A DNA stretch of 64,000 nucleotides from DATFJT01 sp965230755 (GTDB lineage: Bacteria > Bacteroidota > Bacteroidia > Chitinophagales > Saprospiraceae). The stretch is taken from positions 51,440-115,439 of the forward strand of contig CBDDLT010000012.1 of assembly GCA_965230755.1 (NCBI GenBank), read 5' to 3'. Within the stretch, counting starts at the first letter, position 1. Every line of letters starts with the position of its first letter. Positions 25,602 through 33,713 of this stretch are shown piece after piece. A program made the position numbers and the translations under genes. The notes under the pieces were generated by a model. That model ran no database searches. It saw only the letters and a program-made list of their open reading frames with translations, and had not been told where the DNA came from.

Positions 25602-25940
25602 TCAATTTTCCCTTTTTTTACCGAGTCTCTCCTCCTCGGACTTCAAAAATCTCTTAACCGCTCTAACCACCTGATCGACATGATCGTAATTGATTCTATA
25701 ATACATGAATTTTCCCTCCCTATGTGCATGAACTAAGCCTACGTTTCGAAGTATTCTTAGATGTTGGGAGGTAATAGACTGCTCAAGATCCAGTGTATTA
25801 TAAATCTTGTTTACGTTAAGTTCGTCGTGTTCATCTATGAATCCTAGAATTTTAATTCTAAGTGGATGAGCAATCGCCCTGAGAATTTCTGAAGATATCT
25901 GAAGTTTGTTGTAGTCAATCTCTACTTTGGTCCTCTTCAT
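25602..25940 (-). CDS. ArsR-family winged-helix regulator (1)
   Basis: Cytoplasmic DNA-binding protein of 112 residues with the ArsR fold: IAHPLRIKILGFI, then the recognition helix SITSQHLRILRNVGLVHAHREG and the wing KFMYYRINY. It contains no cysteine, so it cannot be a Cys-based metal or sulfide sensor like classical ArsR, CadC or BigR. It is similar in layout to the second ArsR gene at 26169 on the same strand. The intervening 228 bp hold repeated ATCAAG sites that may be its operators. Target genes are unknown. Confidence 0.88.
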   Translation of the reverse strand: MKRTKVEIDYNKLQISSEILRAIAHPLRIKILGFIDEHDELNVNKIYNTLDLEQSITSQHLRILRNVGLVHAHREGKFMYYRINYDHVDQVVRAVKRFLKSEEERLGKKREN

Positions 25941-25998
25941 GAAGTCTTATTAAAGAAATCCTTAATATGACACAAAGTAAAGGAAAACAAATCGAACT

Positions 25999-26078
25999 AT
26001 CAAGATATAATGAATTTTTTTAATATAAAAACACCTATATATCAAGCATTAAATAAGCGCACATCTTGATTTATCAAG
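25999..26078. promoter_or_regulatory. Phased ATCAAG operator-like sites upstream of ArsR (1)
   Basis: ATCAAG occurs at 25999-26004, 26041-26046 and 26073-26078; the last forms an inverted repeat with CTTGAT at 26065-26070 (two-base spacer). Start-to-start distances are 42 and 32 bp, close to 4 and 3 helical turns, so the sites would lie on one face of the DNA. This region is the upstream region of the gene at 25602 and lies beyond the 3' end of the gene at 26169. Binding by either regulator is inferred. Confidence 0.45.
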
Positions 26079-26168
26079 TGCCACCATTGATTCCAGACGA
26101 ATCAACATATTCAATAATGGGAAAAATAAGGGGAGTAAAAGTCCTTACTGGCCTATAAGAGAGATTTA

Positions 26169-26507
26169 TTATGAGGCTAGTTCGTCAACAAGTCTTGATA
26201 TTTGAGATAGGCGCTCCTTGTCTAGTGAGTAATAAATGTATTTACCCTGTCTTTCCGTATCAACCACTCCAGCTCTTCTCAAAATCGCAAGATGTTGCGA
26301 GGCCACAGATTGCTCCAATCTCAACTTGATGTACAAATCCGTAACAGTAAGTTTAGAATGTTTTTCCAATAGTGAAATTATTCCTTGTCTAAGGTCGTGG
26401 TTTACTGCACGCAGCACCAAAACAGCCTTTCTAAGCTCCGAATAATCTAACTCAATTTCCTTTCGACCTTTTTTCAGTACAATAGAATCGTCCTTCTGTT
26501 TTTTCAT
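26169..26507 (-). CDS. ArsR-family winged-helix regulator (2)
   Basis: Second ArsR-type regulator of 112 residues: VNHDLRQGIISLLE, helix SVASQHLAILRRAGVVDTERQG and wing KYIYYSLDK. No cysteine is present. The N-terminus shares the pattern E-(I/L)-DY-x-x-L followed by LRA(V/I) with the first ArsR gene, suggesting an old duplication. Just upstream on the minus strand lie two direct TTTTGGTA repeats 11 bp apart (26545-26563). Signal sensed and targets are unknown. Confidence 0.88.
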   Translation of the reverse strand: MKKQKDDSIVLKKGRKEIELDYSELRKAVLVLRAVNHDLRQGIISLLEKHSKLTVTDLYIKLRLEQSVASQHLAILRRAGVVDTERQGKYIYYSLDKERLSQISRLVDELAS

Positions 26508-26544
26508 CTCACAGATTTTAATTGTTCATTTGTATGTAGTTCTC

Positions 26545-26563
26545 TACCAAAACTGTACCAAAA
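26545..26563 (-). promoter_or_regulatory. Direct repeat TTTTGGTA x2 upstream of ArsR (2)
   Basis: On the plus strand TACCAAAA occurs at 26545-26552 and 26556-26563, an 11-bp period (one helical turn), 38 bp upstream of the ArsR start. Possible operator or activator site; function inferred from position only. Confidence 0.35.
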
Positions 26564-26622
26564 TTGCCCAAACACAGATTAATACTATGTTAAGGGTATC
26601 TGTAAATTCAAGTCAATTTCTC

Positions 26623-27321
26623 CTATCCAAACCATTTTTTCCTAGACTTCATAATCCTAGGAGGCTTTAAGTACAGGGGGTTTAATTCATATAAAGGGGT
26701 GAATGAACCTTCTTTAAATTTTCTTTCTCCTAAAGATAACATCATTAAAGCATCGAGCTGAATATTTTTTTTGAAAAAAGATTTTGTGTCCTTGATCACT
26801 TCATTATTTGCTCCTGATCCAATTAATACGAGTGGTTTATCTTCAAAACTGCTAAAAGTATTGCTATCTATTACCCTCGCACTTAACTCGTCCAATGCTT
26901 CTTCAGAATGATAAGAAAAGGATTGAGAATAAACTTCATTTGGTCTAGCTGTTATTGCCGTGTATACTATAGTCTCCTGTTCTAAATTCTGATACTGATC
27001 TCTAAACTTCCGGAATAAAATCTCATTGGCACTGGATAAAATAACCGGTGTGTCAGAAGCGAAGGCCATGCCCATTATTATGCTGAATCCAATTCGCAAT
27101 CCGGTATAAGAACCAGGTCCTCCGCAAATGTGAAGGGCATCAATTGACGAATGATCGATATTCTGGCTACTCAGAGCCTTCTTTATTAAAACAGGCAAAT
27201 TCTCCTGATGACTGCTTATCTTTTCACTCTCTTGATAATACAGAACTCTTTGGTTACTGGATAACATGACAGAACATATTCCATGGGAACTTTCAACATG
27301 TAATATCACTGGTTTTTCCAT
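26623..27321 (-). CDS. tsaB: tRNA threonylcarbamoyladenosine biosynthesis protein TsaB
   Basis: ASKHA-fold partner of TsaD and TsaE in making t6A37 of ANN-decoding tRNAs. The N-terminal VILHVESSHGICSVML strand pair, the HQENLPVLIKKAL helix and the signature GPGSYTGLRIGFSIIMGMAFA are clear. 232 residues is normal. Lies 5 bp downstream of the processing protease gene and probably cotranscribed with it. Confidence 0.92.
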   Translation of the reverse strand: MEKPVILHVESSHGICSVMLSSNQRVLYYQESEKISSHQENLPVLIKKALSSQNIDHSSIDALHICGGPGSYTGLRIGFSIIMGMAFASDTPVILSSANEILFRKFRDQYQNLEQETIVYTAITARPNEVYSQSFSYHSEEALDELSARVIDSNTFSSFEDKPLVLIGSGANNEVIKDTKSFFKKNIQLDALMMLSLGERKFKEGSFTPLYELNPLYLKPPRIMKSRKKWFG

Positions 27322-27326
27322 GCTCC

Positions 27327-28961
27327 TTACTTTCCTAAGATATCGTTGTAGTGCTTAATATCGCTCAACACTTTAATTGACTCCTCAATTGCCGGATCAT
27401 TACCCAGTTGATGCACAACCCTACCCTTTTCGTGATAGTACCTACCAATAATTTCCTTTTCTATTTCTTTTTTGATCTCTGCCTCAACCGTTTTCAATTG
27501 ATCAATTCTTTGTCGATCATAGTTGTCGATTAGATCTTCAATGTTCGAATGAAGATCATCCTCTTGTTCTTTTTTCGAATATTTTAAGACCTGAAGCATT
27601 TTCTTACGCATTTTAGAATCGATGATAACATCATTTGCACTCAGAAAATCATAAAACGCTCCCATTTCCGTAAAACTATAGCCAGTAGAATCAACACTTA
27701 CTTGGTTGTTCTTTAGATAATCATTGACAAAATCGAAAACATATAAATCATTGATCAGCTTTTCAAGTAGTTCGTTATGCTCAGATTGTTCAAGAACTAT
27801 ATCCGGTAAAACTCCTCCACCGTCGTGCACAGTCCTACCGTTTTTAGTTTCGAATGTGCTCCTTTCTTCGATCGGGATGGACACCGGATCTCCAAATTCA
27901 TCATACTTAACCGCTTGAATGCATCTACCACTCGGGATATAATACTCCGATATCGTAAGTTTTAGCCTGGAATTGTAACCCATATCTGCAGTGCGCTGTA
28001 CCAATCCCTTTCCAAATGTTCTCTGTCCAATTAGCACTCCTCTATCATAATCCTGGATCGTTCCTGATACTATCTCTGATGCAGAAGCCGAATTCCCGTC
28101 GACCAATACCACAAGCGGAGTTTCTGTGTTGATTGGTGCTCGCTGCGTACTGTAGGACTTATCCCAGTCAATCACTTTACTTTTCGTTGTAACCACCAAA
28201 ACATCTTTGGGAATAAACAAATTGCTTAGGTTCACCGCCTCAGAAAGCAGACCACCACCATTACCTCGAAGATCTAAAATATAGCCCTTCACATTATTTT
28301 CAGCTTCCAGTGACTTGTAGGCTTGCAGAACATTATTCGATGCGCTTCTTGTGAAAGTAGATAACTTAGCGTAAGCGTATTGATCATCGATCATCTGAAA
28401 ATGAGGAACATTGTTCTCCTCTCCTTTCGTTCTGGTAATACTGATATCCTTTATGCTTCCATTCTTAAAGTCTTTTACTTTGAGTTGGACATCCATGCCG
28501 GAAAAACCCTGAAGAATGCTATTCACCTCCTCTAAAGTCTTTGATTTTGCCGATCTATTATCTATTTCTAGAATTTCATCACCGATATTCAAGTCTGTGT
28601 CGTGCGCAGGGCCATTTTCCATGATCTCTCTAACAACCGGATATTCACCTCTCACTGCCATATTCACTCCGATTCCGCTAAAATTGCCCTCTAGCTGAAA
28701 TCTATAGGACTCTATCTCTGATTCCGAAAAATACACGGTATAAGGATCCAGTGATTCGAGCATAGCGTCTATACCTTTTTTCATTAAGGGGCCTGGCTCA
28801 ATTTCATCCACATATTGCTTGTTCAGCTCTTTGAAAATATTGGTGAAGATTTCCAAGTTCTTGCTGATCTCAAAAAACTTACCTCCTTTATCATAAGTAA
28901 AAGCACTAAAGACGACTAAGGCAGCGATCAACAACCATTGAATTCTTAACAGCTTCTTCAT
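27327..28961 (-). CDS. S41 C-terminal processing peptidase (CtpA/Prc-like)
   Basis: Periplasmic serine protease of 544 residues. N-terminal signal or anchor helix (about residues 5-22), a helical cap, a PDZ domain at about 90-178 (GIGVNMAVRGEYPVVREI ... GDEILEIDNRSA), and the S41 core. The catalytic Ser-Lys dyad is visible as Ser293 in GNSASASEI and Lys318 in TFGKGLVQ, spaced 25 residues as in Prc. Residues after 400 form a helical C-terminal extension of about 140 residues, usual in Bacteroidota. Such enzymes trim or degrade proteins from the C-terminus; substrates here are unknown. Located in a run with a hydrolase (6 bp upstream) and tsaB (5 bp downstream). Confidence 0.92.
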   Translation of the reverse strand: MKKLLRIQWLLIAALVVFSAFTYDKGGKFFEISKNLEIFTNIFKELNKQYVDEIEPGPLMKKGIDAMLESLDPYTVYFSESEIESYRFQLEGNFSGIGVNMAVRGEYPVVREIMENGPAHDTDLNIGDEILEIDNRSAKSKTLEEVNSILQGFSGMDVQLKVKDFKNGSIKDISITRTKGEENNVPHFQMIDDQYAYAKLSTFTRSASNNVLQAYKSLEAENNVKGYILDLRGNGGGLLSEAVNLSNLFIPKDVLVVTTKSKVIDWDKSYSTQRAPINTETPLVVLVDGNSASASEIVSGTIQDYDRGVLIGQRTFGKGLVQRTADMGYNSRLKLTISEYYIPSGRCIQAVKYDEFGDPVSIPIEERSTFETKNGRTVHDGGGVLPDIVLEQSEHNELLEKLINDLYVFDFVNDYLKNNQVSVDSTGYSFTEMGAFYDFLSANDVIIDSKMRKKMLQVLKYSKKEQEDDLHSNIEDLIDNYDRQRIDQLKTVEAEIKKEIEKEIIGRYYHEKGRVVHQLGNDPAIEESIKVLSDIKHYNDILGK

Positions 28962-28967
28962 ATTCTA

Positions 28968-29750
28968 TTATTTCGATTTATCGATATGATTCAAAACGTA
29001 TCCAAGGAGATCTAAGGGCTTGTCTGCATGAACCCAATGCCCAGCTCCACTGACCTCATATAACTCTGCAGCCGGGAACAAATCGTATATCTCCTCTTTA
29101 TATTCTTCTCTAATGTAATTGGACCTCTCTCCCTTAATGAACGCAGTAGGCTTGGAAAACGTATGATCAGAGGTGATTTCGGCCAGTACATTGTCGTAAT
29201 TTCTACTCAAGCTTTCCAGATTAAACTTCCATTTAAATCCCTTAGCTTCCTTATTTCTCTTTAGGTTTTTCATTAGAAACTGAATAACCGATATATCATC
29301 CAATCGCTCGCTCATGAATGATTCGACGTCAGAACGTCTCTCATACTTCTCAAGCGGTAATTCTTCCATTGTCTGGATAATGAGCTCATGACCTCCCTTA
29401 TATCTGGCAGGAGTGATGTCCACCACGATTAAAGAACTGAGAAGTTCTTCAGCATTTAATGCAACTTGCATGGCCACTTTGCCCCCCATAGAATGTCCCA
29501 TTAGGTGCAATCCCTGCAAATCGTTTTCCTCAATAAAATCTTCAATATCTTCCGCCATAGCCTCATAGCTGTGGACTTCACTGTGCGGAGAACGACCATG
29601 ATTGCGCAGATCAGGAGTGATAATCATATAATCTTCCGATAACATTCTTGCAAATGTCTTCCAGTTGTCCGACATGCCGAAGAAACCATGCAATATCATG
29701 ATGGGCTCGCCGGATCCATAGGTGCTAAAATGTAATTTTGTTGAATTCAT
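28968..29750 (-). CDS. Alpha/beta hydrolase (YbfF-like esterase)
   Basis: Cytoplasmic alpha/beta-hydrolase of 260 residues from the ATG at 29750; a longer frame to 29792 would run into the atp operon terminator. Motifs are the oxyanion-hole HGFFGMSDNWKTFA, DLRNHGRSPHS, the nucleophile elbow LMGHSMGGKVAMQVA (Ser), and a late GAGHWVHAD with the catalytic His. This is the pattern of YbfF and related esterases; substrate unknown. Downstream lie the S41 protease and tsaB. Confidence 0.85.
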   Translation of the reverse strand: MNSTKLHFSTYGSGEPIMILHGFFGMSDNWKTFARMLSEDYMIITPDLRNHGRSPHSEVHSYEAMAEDIEDFIEENDLQGLHLMGHSMGGKVAMQVALNAEELLSSLIVVDITPARYKGGHELIIQTMEELPLEKYERRSDVESFMSERLDDISVIQFLMKNLKRNKEAKGFKWKFNLESLSRNYDNVLAEITSDHTFSKPTAFIKGERSNYIREEYKEEIYDLFPAAELYEVSGAGHWVHADKPLDLLGYVLNHIDKSK

Positions 29751-29760
29751 TATTTCTATT

Positions 29761-29795
29761 ACTAAAAAGTGCCATGGCAATTGCCACGGCACTTT
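29761..29795 (-). terminator. Terminator of the atp operon
   Basis: Arms AAAGTGCC-A-TGGCAA (29766-29780) and TTGCCA-C-GGCACTTT (29781-29795) form a 15-position stem with one A/C mismatch and essentially no loop in the DNA; on the minus strand a T run follows. It lies 30 bp after the atpG stop and ends about 10 bp before the hydrolase start at 29750, so hydrolase transcription must begin within or just after it or result from read-through. Confidence 0.75.
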
Positions 29796-29824
29796 AAACT
29801 TATTTCTTCCTTTTAAAGTTCAAT

Positions 29825-30718
29825 CTATCCCTCCAAAGCAGCTGCTCCACCAACAATTTCAGAAATTTCTCTAGTAATTGCTTCCTGTCGAGCTTTGTTA
29901 TAGGCAATCTTAAGATCCTTGATTAGATCATTGGCATTTTCAGTAGCCTTATCCATTGCCGTCATTCTAGCTCCGTGCTCTGATGCACTCGTATCTAAAA
30001 CATTACTCTGCAATTGAGATATTAGGATCTGAGGAATTAATTGCTCCAATAATTGCTTTTCACTGGGTTCGAATAAATAATTTCTATTCGCCGATTTCTC
30101 CTCTTCTTCTGTTTCTAGAGATTCAACTGGGAGAAATCTCTCCACAGTTGGATATTGTACTGCAGCATTCTTAAAACTACCATATACGATATCTATCGCA
30201 TCATAGGTGCCGTTATTGAATGACTTCATCAAATATTTACCCAACTTGCTGATATCCTCAAAAACATACTTATCCGCGATCGTCACATACTCATCATATA
30301 CGTAAATCTTTTCCGTATTTCTCTTGAAGTAATCATACCCCTTCTTTCCAATACAAAAAATATCTACGTGTTTATCTTCAAATAACTTGGCATATTCTGT
30401 TTCCAAATGCGCTATAGCCTTTTTGATTACATTATTATTAAATGCACCACAAAGTCCTCTTGAAGAAGTAATCACGACCAGTGCCACTCGATTTAACTCT
30501 CGGTGTTCGCCATAGCTCAATGAAGAGTCATCCTCCACATTGCTCATAATATTAGAGAGTATTTCCTTCAGTTTCTTAGCATATGGTTTCAAGCGCGTAA
30601 TACCGTCCTGACTCTTTTTAAGTTTTGCAGCCGAAACCATTTTCATTGCTTTCGTTATTTGCTGCGTACTCTGGACGGAACTGATTCGCTCTCTTACTTC
30701 CTTTAGGTTAGCACCCAT
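29825..30718 (-). CDS. atpG: ATP synthase gamma subunit
   Basis: Central rotor shaft of F1. N-terminal MGANLKEVRERISSVQSTQQITKAMKMV-type helix (residues 1-28) and C-terminal helix MTAMDKATENANDLI ... ARQEAITREISEIVGGAAAL are the two coiled strands of the shaft. 297 residues, normal. Last gene of the atpBEFHAG operon, 12 bp after atpA, followed by a hairpin terminator. The internal globular part around residues 190-210 has an acidic insertion (ETEEEEKS), common in Bacteroidota. Confidence 0.96.
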   Translation of the reverse strand: MGANLKEVRERISSVQSTQQITKAMKMVSAAKLKKSQDGITRLKPYAKKLKEILSNIMSNVEDDSSLSYGEHRELNRVALVVITSSRGLCGAFNNNVIKKAIAHLETEYAKLFEDKHVDIFCIGKKGYDYFKRNTEKIYVYDEYVTIADKYVFEDISKLGKYLMKSFNNGTYDAIDIVYGSFKNAAVQYPTVERFLPVESLETEEEEKSANRNYLFEPSEKQLLEQLIPQILISQLQSNVLDTSASEHGARMTAMDKATENANDLIKDLKIAYNKARQEAITREISEIVGGAAALEG

Positions 30719-30730
30719 ATCAATTATATT

Positions 30731-32317
30731 TTATGATGCAAATTGCTTAGCCAGCTCTAGAGCTAAATTCTTACAAGCGTCTTTCGCTTCATCAGTTAAC
30801 TTCCCTTGTTTAAACGTATCTAAAACATCAGGGTGATTCTTAGCCAGTGTATCTAAATACAACTCCTCAAACTCTTTCACTTTGTCAACGGGAACATCTC
30901 CTAGCAATCCATTGGTTCCCAAGTAAATCATTGCAACCTGACGTTCTACTGTCTCTGGAGAATATTGAGCTTGCTTCAGAATCTCCACATTTCTCTTACC
31001 TTTCTCCAATACATTCTTAGTAGCAGCATCCAGATCAGATCCGAACTTTGCAAAAGATTCCAATTCTCTAAATTGTGCCTGATCCAACTTCAACGTACCC
31101 GCTACCTTCTTCATGGATTTGATCTGAGCAGATCCACCCACACGCGATACAGAAATACCTACGTTAATGGCAGGACGAACACCAGAGTTGAATAAGTTAG
31201 ACTCCAAGAAAATCTGACCGTCCGTAATAGAAATTACGTTGGTAGGAATATAAGCAGAAACGTCTCCTGCCTGAGTCTCAATGATTGGCAATGCTGTCAA
31301 AGATCCACCACCTTTAACCATTCCTGATTCTTTCAATGATTCCGGAAGGTCGTTCATGTTTTGAGCGATCTCATCGTTGTTGATGACCTTAGCAGCCCTC
31401 TCCAAAAGTCTAGAGTGAAGATAGAATACATCCCCAGGGAATGCCTCACGTCCAGGAGGTCTTCTCAACAAAAGAGATACCTCACGATAAGCAACCGCTT
31501 GCTTAGACAAATCATCATAAACGATCAACGCTGGACGACCTGTGTCTCTAAAGAACTCTCCAATTGCAGCACCGGCAAATGGAGCGTAGAACTGAAGTGG
31601 TGCAGGATCAGAAGCGTTAGCCGCTACGATAACCGTGTATGCCATCGCACCATTTTCTTCCAACACCTTGGCCACTTGCGCAACAGTAGACGCTTTTTGA
31701 CCAGAAGCAACATATATACAATAAACGGGTTCACCGCTTTCGTAAAATTCTTTTTGATTGATAATTGTGTCAATTGCAATAGCTGTTTTACCAGTCTGCC
31801 TATCACCAATGATCAACTCACGCTGACCTCTACCAATAGGAATCATCGCATCGATGGCCTTAATTCCTGTCTGAAGTGGCTCATTTACCGGCTGACGGTA
31901 GATTACACCAGGTGCTTTTCTCTCAAGAGGCATGTTATAAGTCTGCCCTTCAATAGCTCCTTTTCCATCTATAGGCATTCCAAGAGTGTTGACCACTCTT
32001 CCCAACATTCCTTCACCTACATTAATGGATGCAATTTTATTGGTACGCTTAACTTTAGAACCCTCTTTGATTCCATCAGTTGGACCCATTAAAACCACCC
32101 CTACATTATCTTGTTCCAAGTTCAACGCAATCGCCTGAACACCTGTTTCGAACTCAACCAGCTCTCCCGCTTCAACATTGTTTAGGCCATAAACTCTCGC
32201 AATACCATCTCCAACTTGAAGTACTTTACCTACTTCTTCCAACTGTGCGGCATTCTCGAAGCCAGCCAATTGTTCTTTTAATATTGAAGTAATTTCATCA
32301 GGTTTAACACCGTTCAT
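30731..32317 (-). CDS. atpA: ATP synthase alpha subunit
   Basis: Non-catalytic nucleotide-binding subunit of F1, 528 residues. Walker A GDRQTGKTAIAIDTI, the catalytic-site arginine region with SISRVGGSAQ-like SVSRVGGSAQIK, and GQRELIIG are present. N-terminal delta-contact segment MNGVKPDEITSILKEQL. Lies between atpH (18 bp upstream) and atpG. The catalytic beta subunit is not encoded in this operon or elsewhere in the window. Confidence 0.97.
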   Translation of the reverse strand: MNGVKPDEITSILKEQLAGFENAAQLEEVGKVLQVGDGIARVYGLNNVEAGELVEFETGVQAIALNLEQDNVGVVLMGPTDGIKEGSKVKRTNKIASINVGEGMLGRVVNTLGMPIDGKGAIEGQTYNMPLERKAPGVIYRQPVNEPLQTGIKAIDAMIPIGRGQRELIIGDRQTGKTAIAIDTIINQKEFYESGEPVYCIYVASGQKASTVAQVAKVLEENGAMAYTVIVAANASDPAPLQFYAPFAGAAIGEFFRDTGRPALIVYDDLSKQAVAYREVSLLLRRPPGREAFPGDVFYLHSRLLERAAKVINNDEIAQNMNDLPESLKESGMVKGGGSLTALPIIETQAGDVSAYIPTNVISITDGQIFLESNLFNSGVRPAINVGISVSRVGGSAQIKSMKKVAGTLKLDQAQFRELESFAKFGSDLDAATKNVLEKGKRNVEILKQAQYSPETVERQVAMIYLGTNGLLGDVPVDKVKEFEELYLDTLAKNHPDVLDTFKQGKLTDEAKDACKNLALELAKQFAS

Positions 32318-32335
32318 ATTCCGAATTTTAATTTT

Positions 32336-32875
32336 TTAGTTTGAATATTTGACCGCTAATCTCTTAAGGCTGTTTTTTAAACTGGCATCCAATAGCTGAT
32401 CATCGAATTCCATTACGAAGCCTCCAATTAAGCTTGCATCCACAGAATGCACGATTTCAAGTTCACAGTCCTTGAAATACTTTTCTTTTACTTTATTTTT
32501 TAGACTCTCCAAATCGGATTCTTCCAATTCTGAAGCCGTAGTAATATTAACTCGTTTAATGTTCTTATGCGCGTTGTATAAGCCGATGTAACTTTGCATT
32601 GCATCGATCATTGCTTTGTCTCGACCTTTATCTATCATCAGATTTAAAAAATCAAGAGTGATAGACTCTACTTTTCCTTCGAAAACAGCTTTAAGAAGAT
32701 TCTTCTTTTTATCACCTTCGATGATCGGACTTTTTACCGCCTCAATCAATTCCTTCACATCGAAAGCATCTCTCAATACATCCATATCACCTCTCACCTT
32801 ATCCTCGACATTTCTTTCTTTGGCAAGGCTCAACAATGTAGCGGCGTATCTTTCTCCAGCTTGCTTTAATGACAT
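32336..32875 (-). CDS. atpH: ATP synthase delta subunit
   Basis: Peripheral-stalk subunit linking F1 alpha to b, 179 residues. N-terminal helical domain (AGERYAATLLSLAKERN) and C-terminal beta-hairpin/helix VDASLIGGFVMEFDDQLLDASLKNSL, the most conserved part of the family. In the middle of the atp operon, 17 bp after atpF. Confidence 0.93.
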   Translation of the reverse strand: MSLKQAGERYAATLLSLAKERNVEDKVRGDMDVLRDAFDVKELIEAVKSPIIEGDKKKNLLKAVFEGKVESITLDFLNLMIDKGRDKAMIDAMQSYIGLYNAHKNIKRVNITTASELEESDLESLKNKVKEKYFKDCELEIVHSVDASLIGGFVMEFDDQLLDASLKNSLKRLAVKYSN

Positions 32876-32892
32876 CTTTTTGTCTGTTTAGA

Positions 32893-33405
32893 TTAATTGC
32901 TACTGATATCGTTCATCATGGTCTCAATGAGCTTTCCCTGCTCCTGCTTACCAGATAACTCCTTTTTCAACAATTGCTCAGCGATAGCAATTGCCATAGT
33001 TCCAACTTCCTTTTTAACCTCGGCCAAAGCGTTGTTTTTCTCAGTCTCTATCTCGCGTTTCGCATTGCTGATCATTCTATTCGCCTCTTCCTTGGCTTTA
33101 TTCTTTGCCTCTGAAACAAGGCTATTCCCCATCTCTTTAGCCTCCGCTATAATCTTAGCTCTTTCCTCTCTAGCTTCTGCCATGATCTTATCATTTTCAG
33201 CCTTAAGAGATTGCATCTCTTCTTTGGCTTCTTTGGCAGCATCCAAGGCTTTTTGAATATCGTCTTCTCTTGTTCTCAATGATCGAATGATTGGCTTAAA
33301 AGCCATCTTTCCGATAATGAACCAGAATAATAGGAAAAACACCAAAGACCATAATGCCAGACCAGGCGACGGTTTGAAGACCTCAAATAAAAATATATTA
33401 GTCAT
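32893..33405 (-). CDS. atpF: ATP synthase b subunit
   Basis: Peripheral-stalk subunit of Fo, 170 residues: one N-terminal transmembrane helix (about residues 15-35, LALWSLVFFLLFWFIIGKM) followed by a long Ala/Lys/Glu-rich coiled coil. Only one b-type gene is present, so the stalk is probably a homodimer. Between atpE and atpH. Confidence 0.94.
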   Translation of the reverse strand: MTNIFLFEVFKPSPGLALWSLVFFLLFWFIIGKMAFKPIIRSLRTREDDIQKALDAAKEAKEEMQSLKAENDKIMAEAREERAKIIAEAKEMGNSLVSEAKNKAKEEANRMISNAKREIETEKNNALAEVKKEVGTMAIAIAEQLLKKELSGKQEQGKLIETMMNDISSN

Positions 33406-33471
33406 AATTTATCTCTAATTAGATTAAAAAAATCGGAATTGCAACCAACCGTTACAATTCCGATACTACTC

Positions 33472-33678
33472 TTAGGAGAAAAAGATAGATAATAGAATCG
33501 CGATCAAAGCGGCACCCTCAACGAATGCTGCCATCAAGATCATTGCACCTCTAATATCACCAGAAGCCTCAGGCTGACGTGCGATAGCTTCTACCGACTT
33601 ACCACCAATCTGACCAATACCAATTCCGGCACCGATTACGGCCAATCCTGCTCCAATTGCTGCTAATGTTCCAGTCAT
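33472..33678 (-). CDS. atpE: ATP synthase c subunit
   Basis: Ring subunit of Fo, 68 residues: two transmembrane helices joined by the polar loop ARQPEASGD. The ion-carrying Glu is in AAFVEGAALIA in helix 2. The Gln in helix 1 and Ser/Thr after the Glu that mark Na+-coupled rings are not at the right positions, so proton coupling is expected. The short N-terminus lacks a signal extension. Confidence 0.95.
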   Translation of the reverse strand: MTGTLAAIGAGLAVIGAGIGIGQIGGKSVEAIARQPEASGDIRGAMILMAAFVEGAALIAILLSIFFS

Positions 33679-33713
33679 TTTAATATATTTTAACTGTTCA
33701 AAAAATTCTCTAA

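Noticed and set aside
31361..32092. 243-codon plus-strand frame opposite atpA
   Set aside because: It is antisense to a strongly conserved gene; composition (Arg, Ser, Thr, Asn) is typical of a shadow frame.
33472..33678. Na+-coupled c ring
   Set aside because: The Gln in helix 1 is not in the Na+-ligand position and the Glu is followed by Gly, not Ser/Thr.
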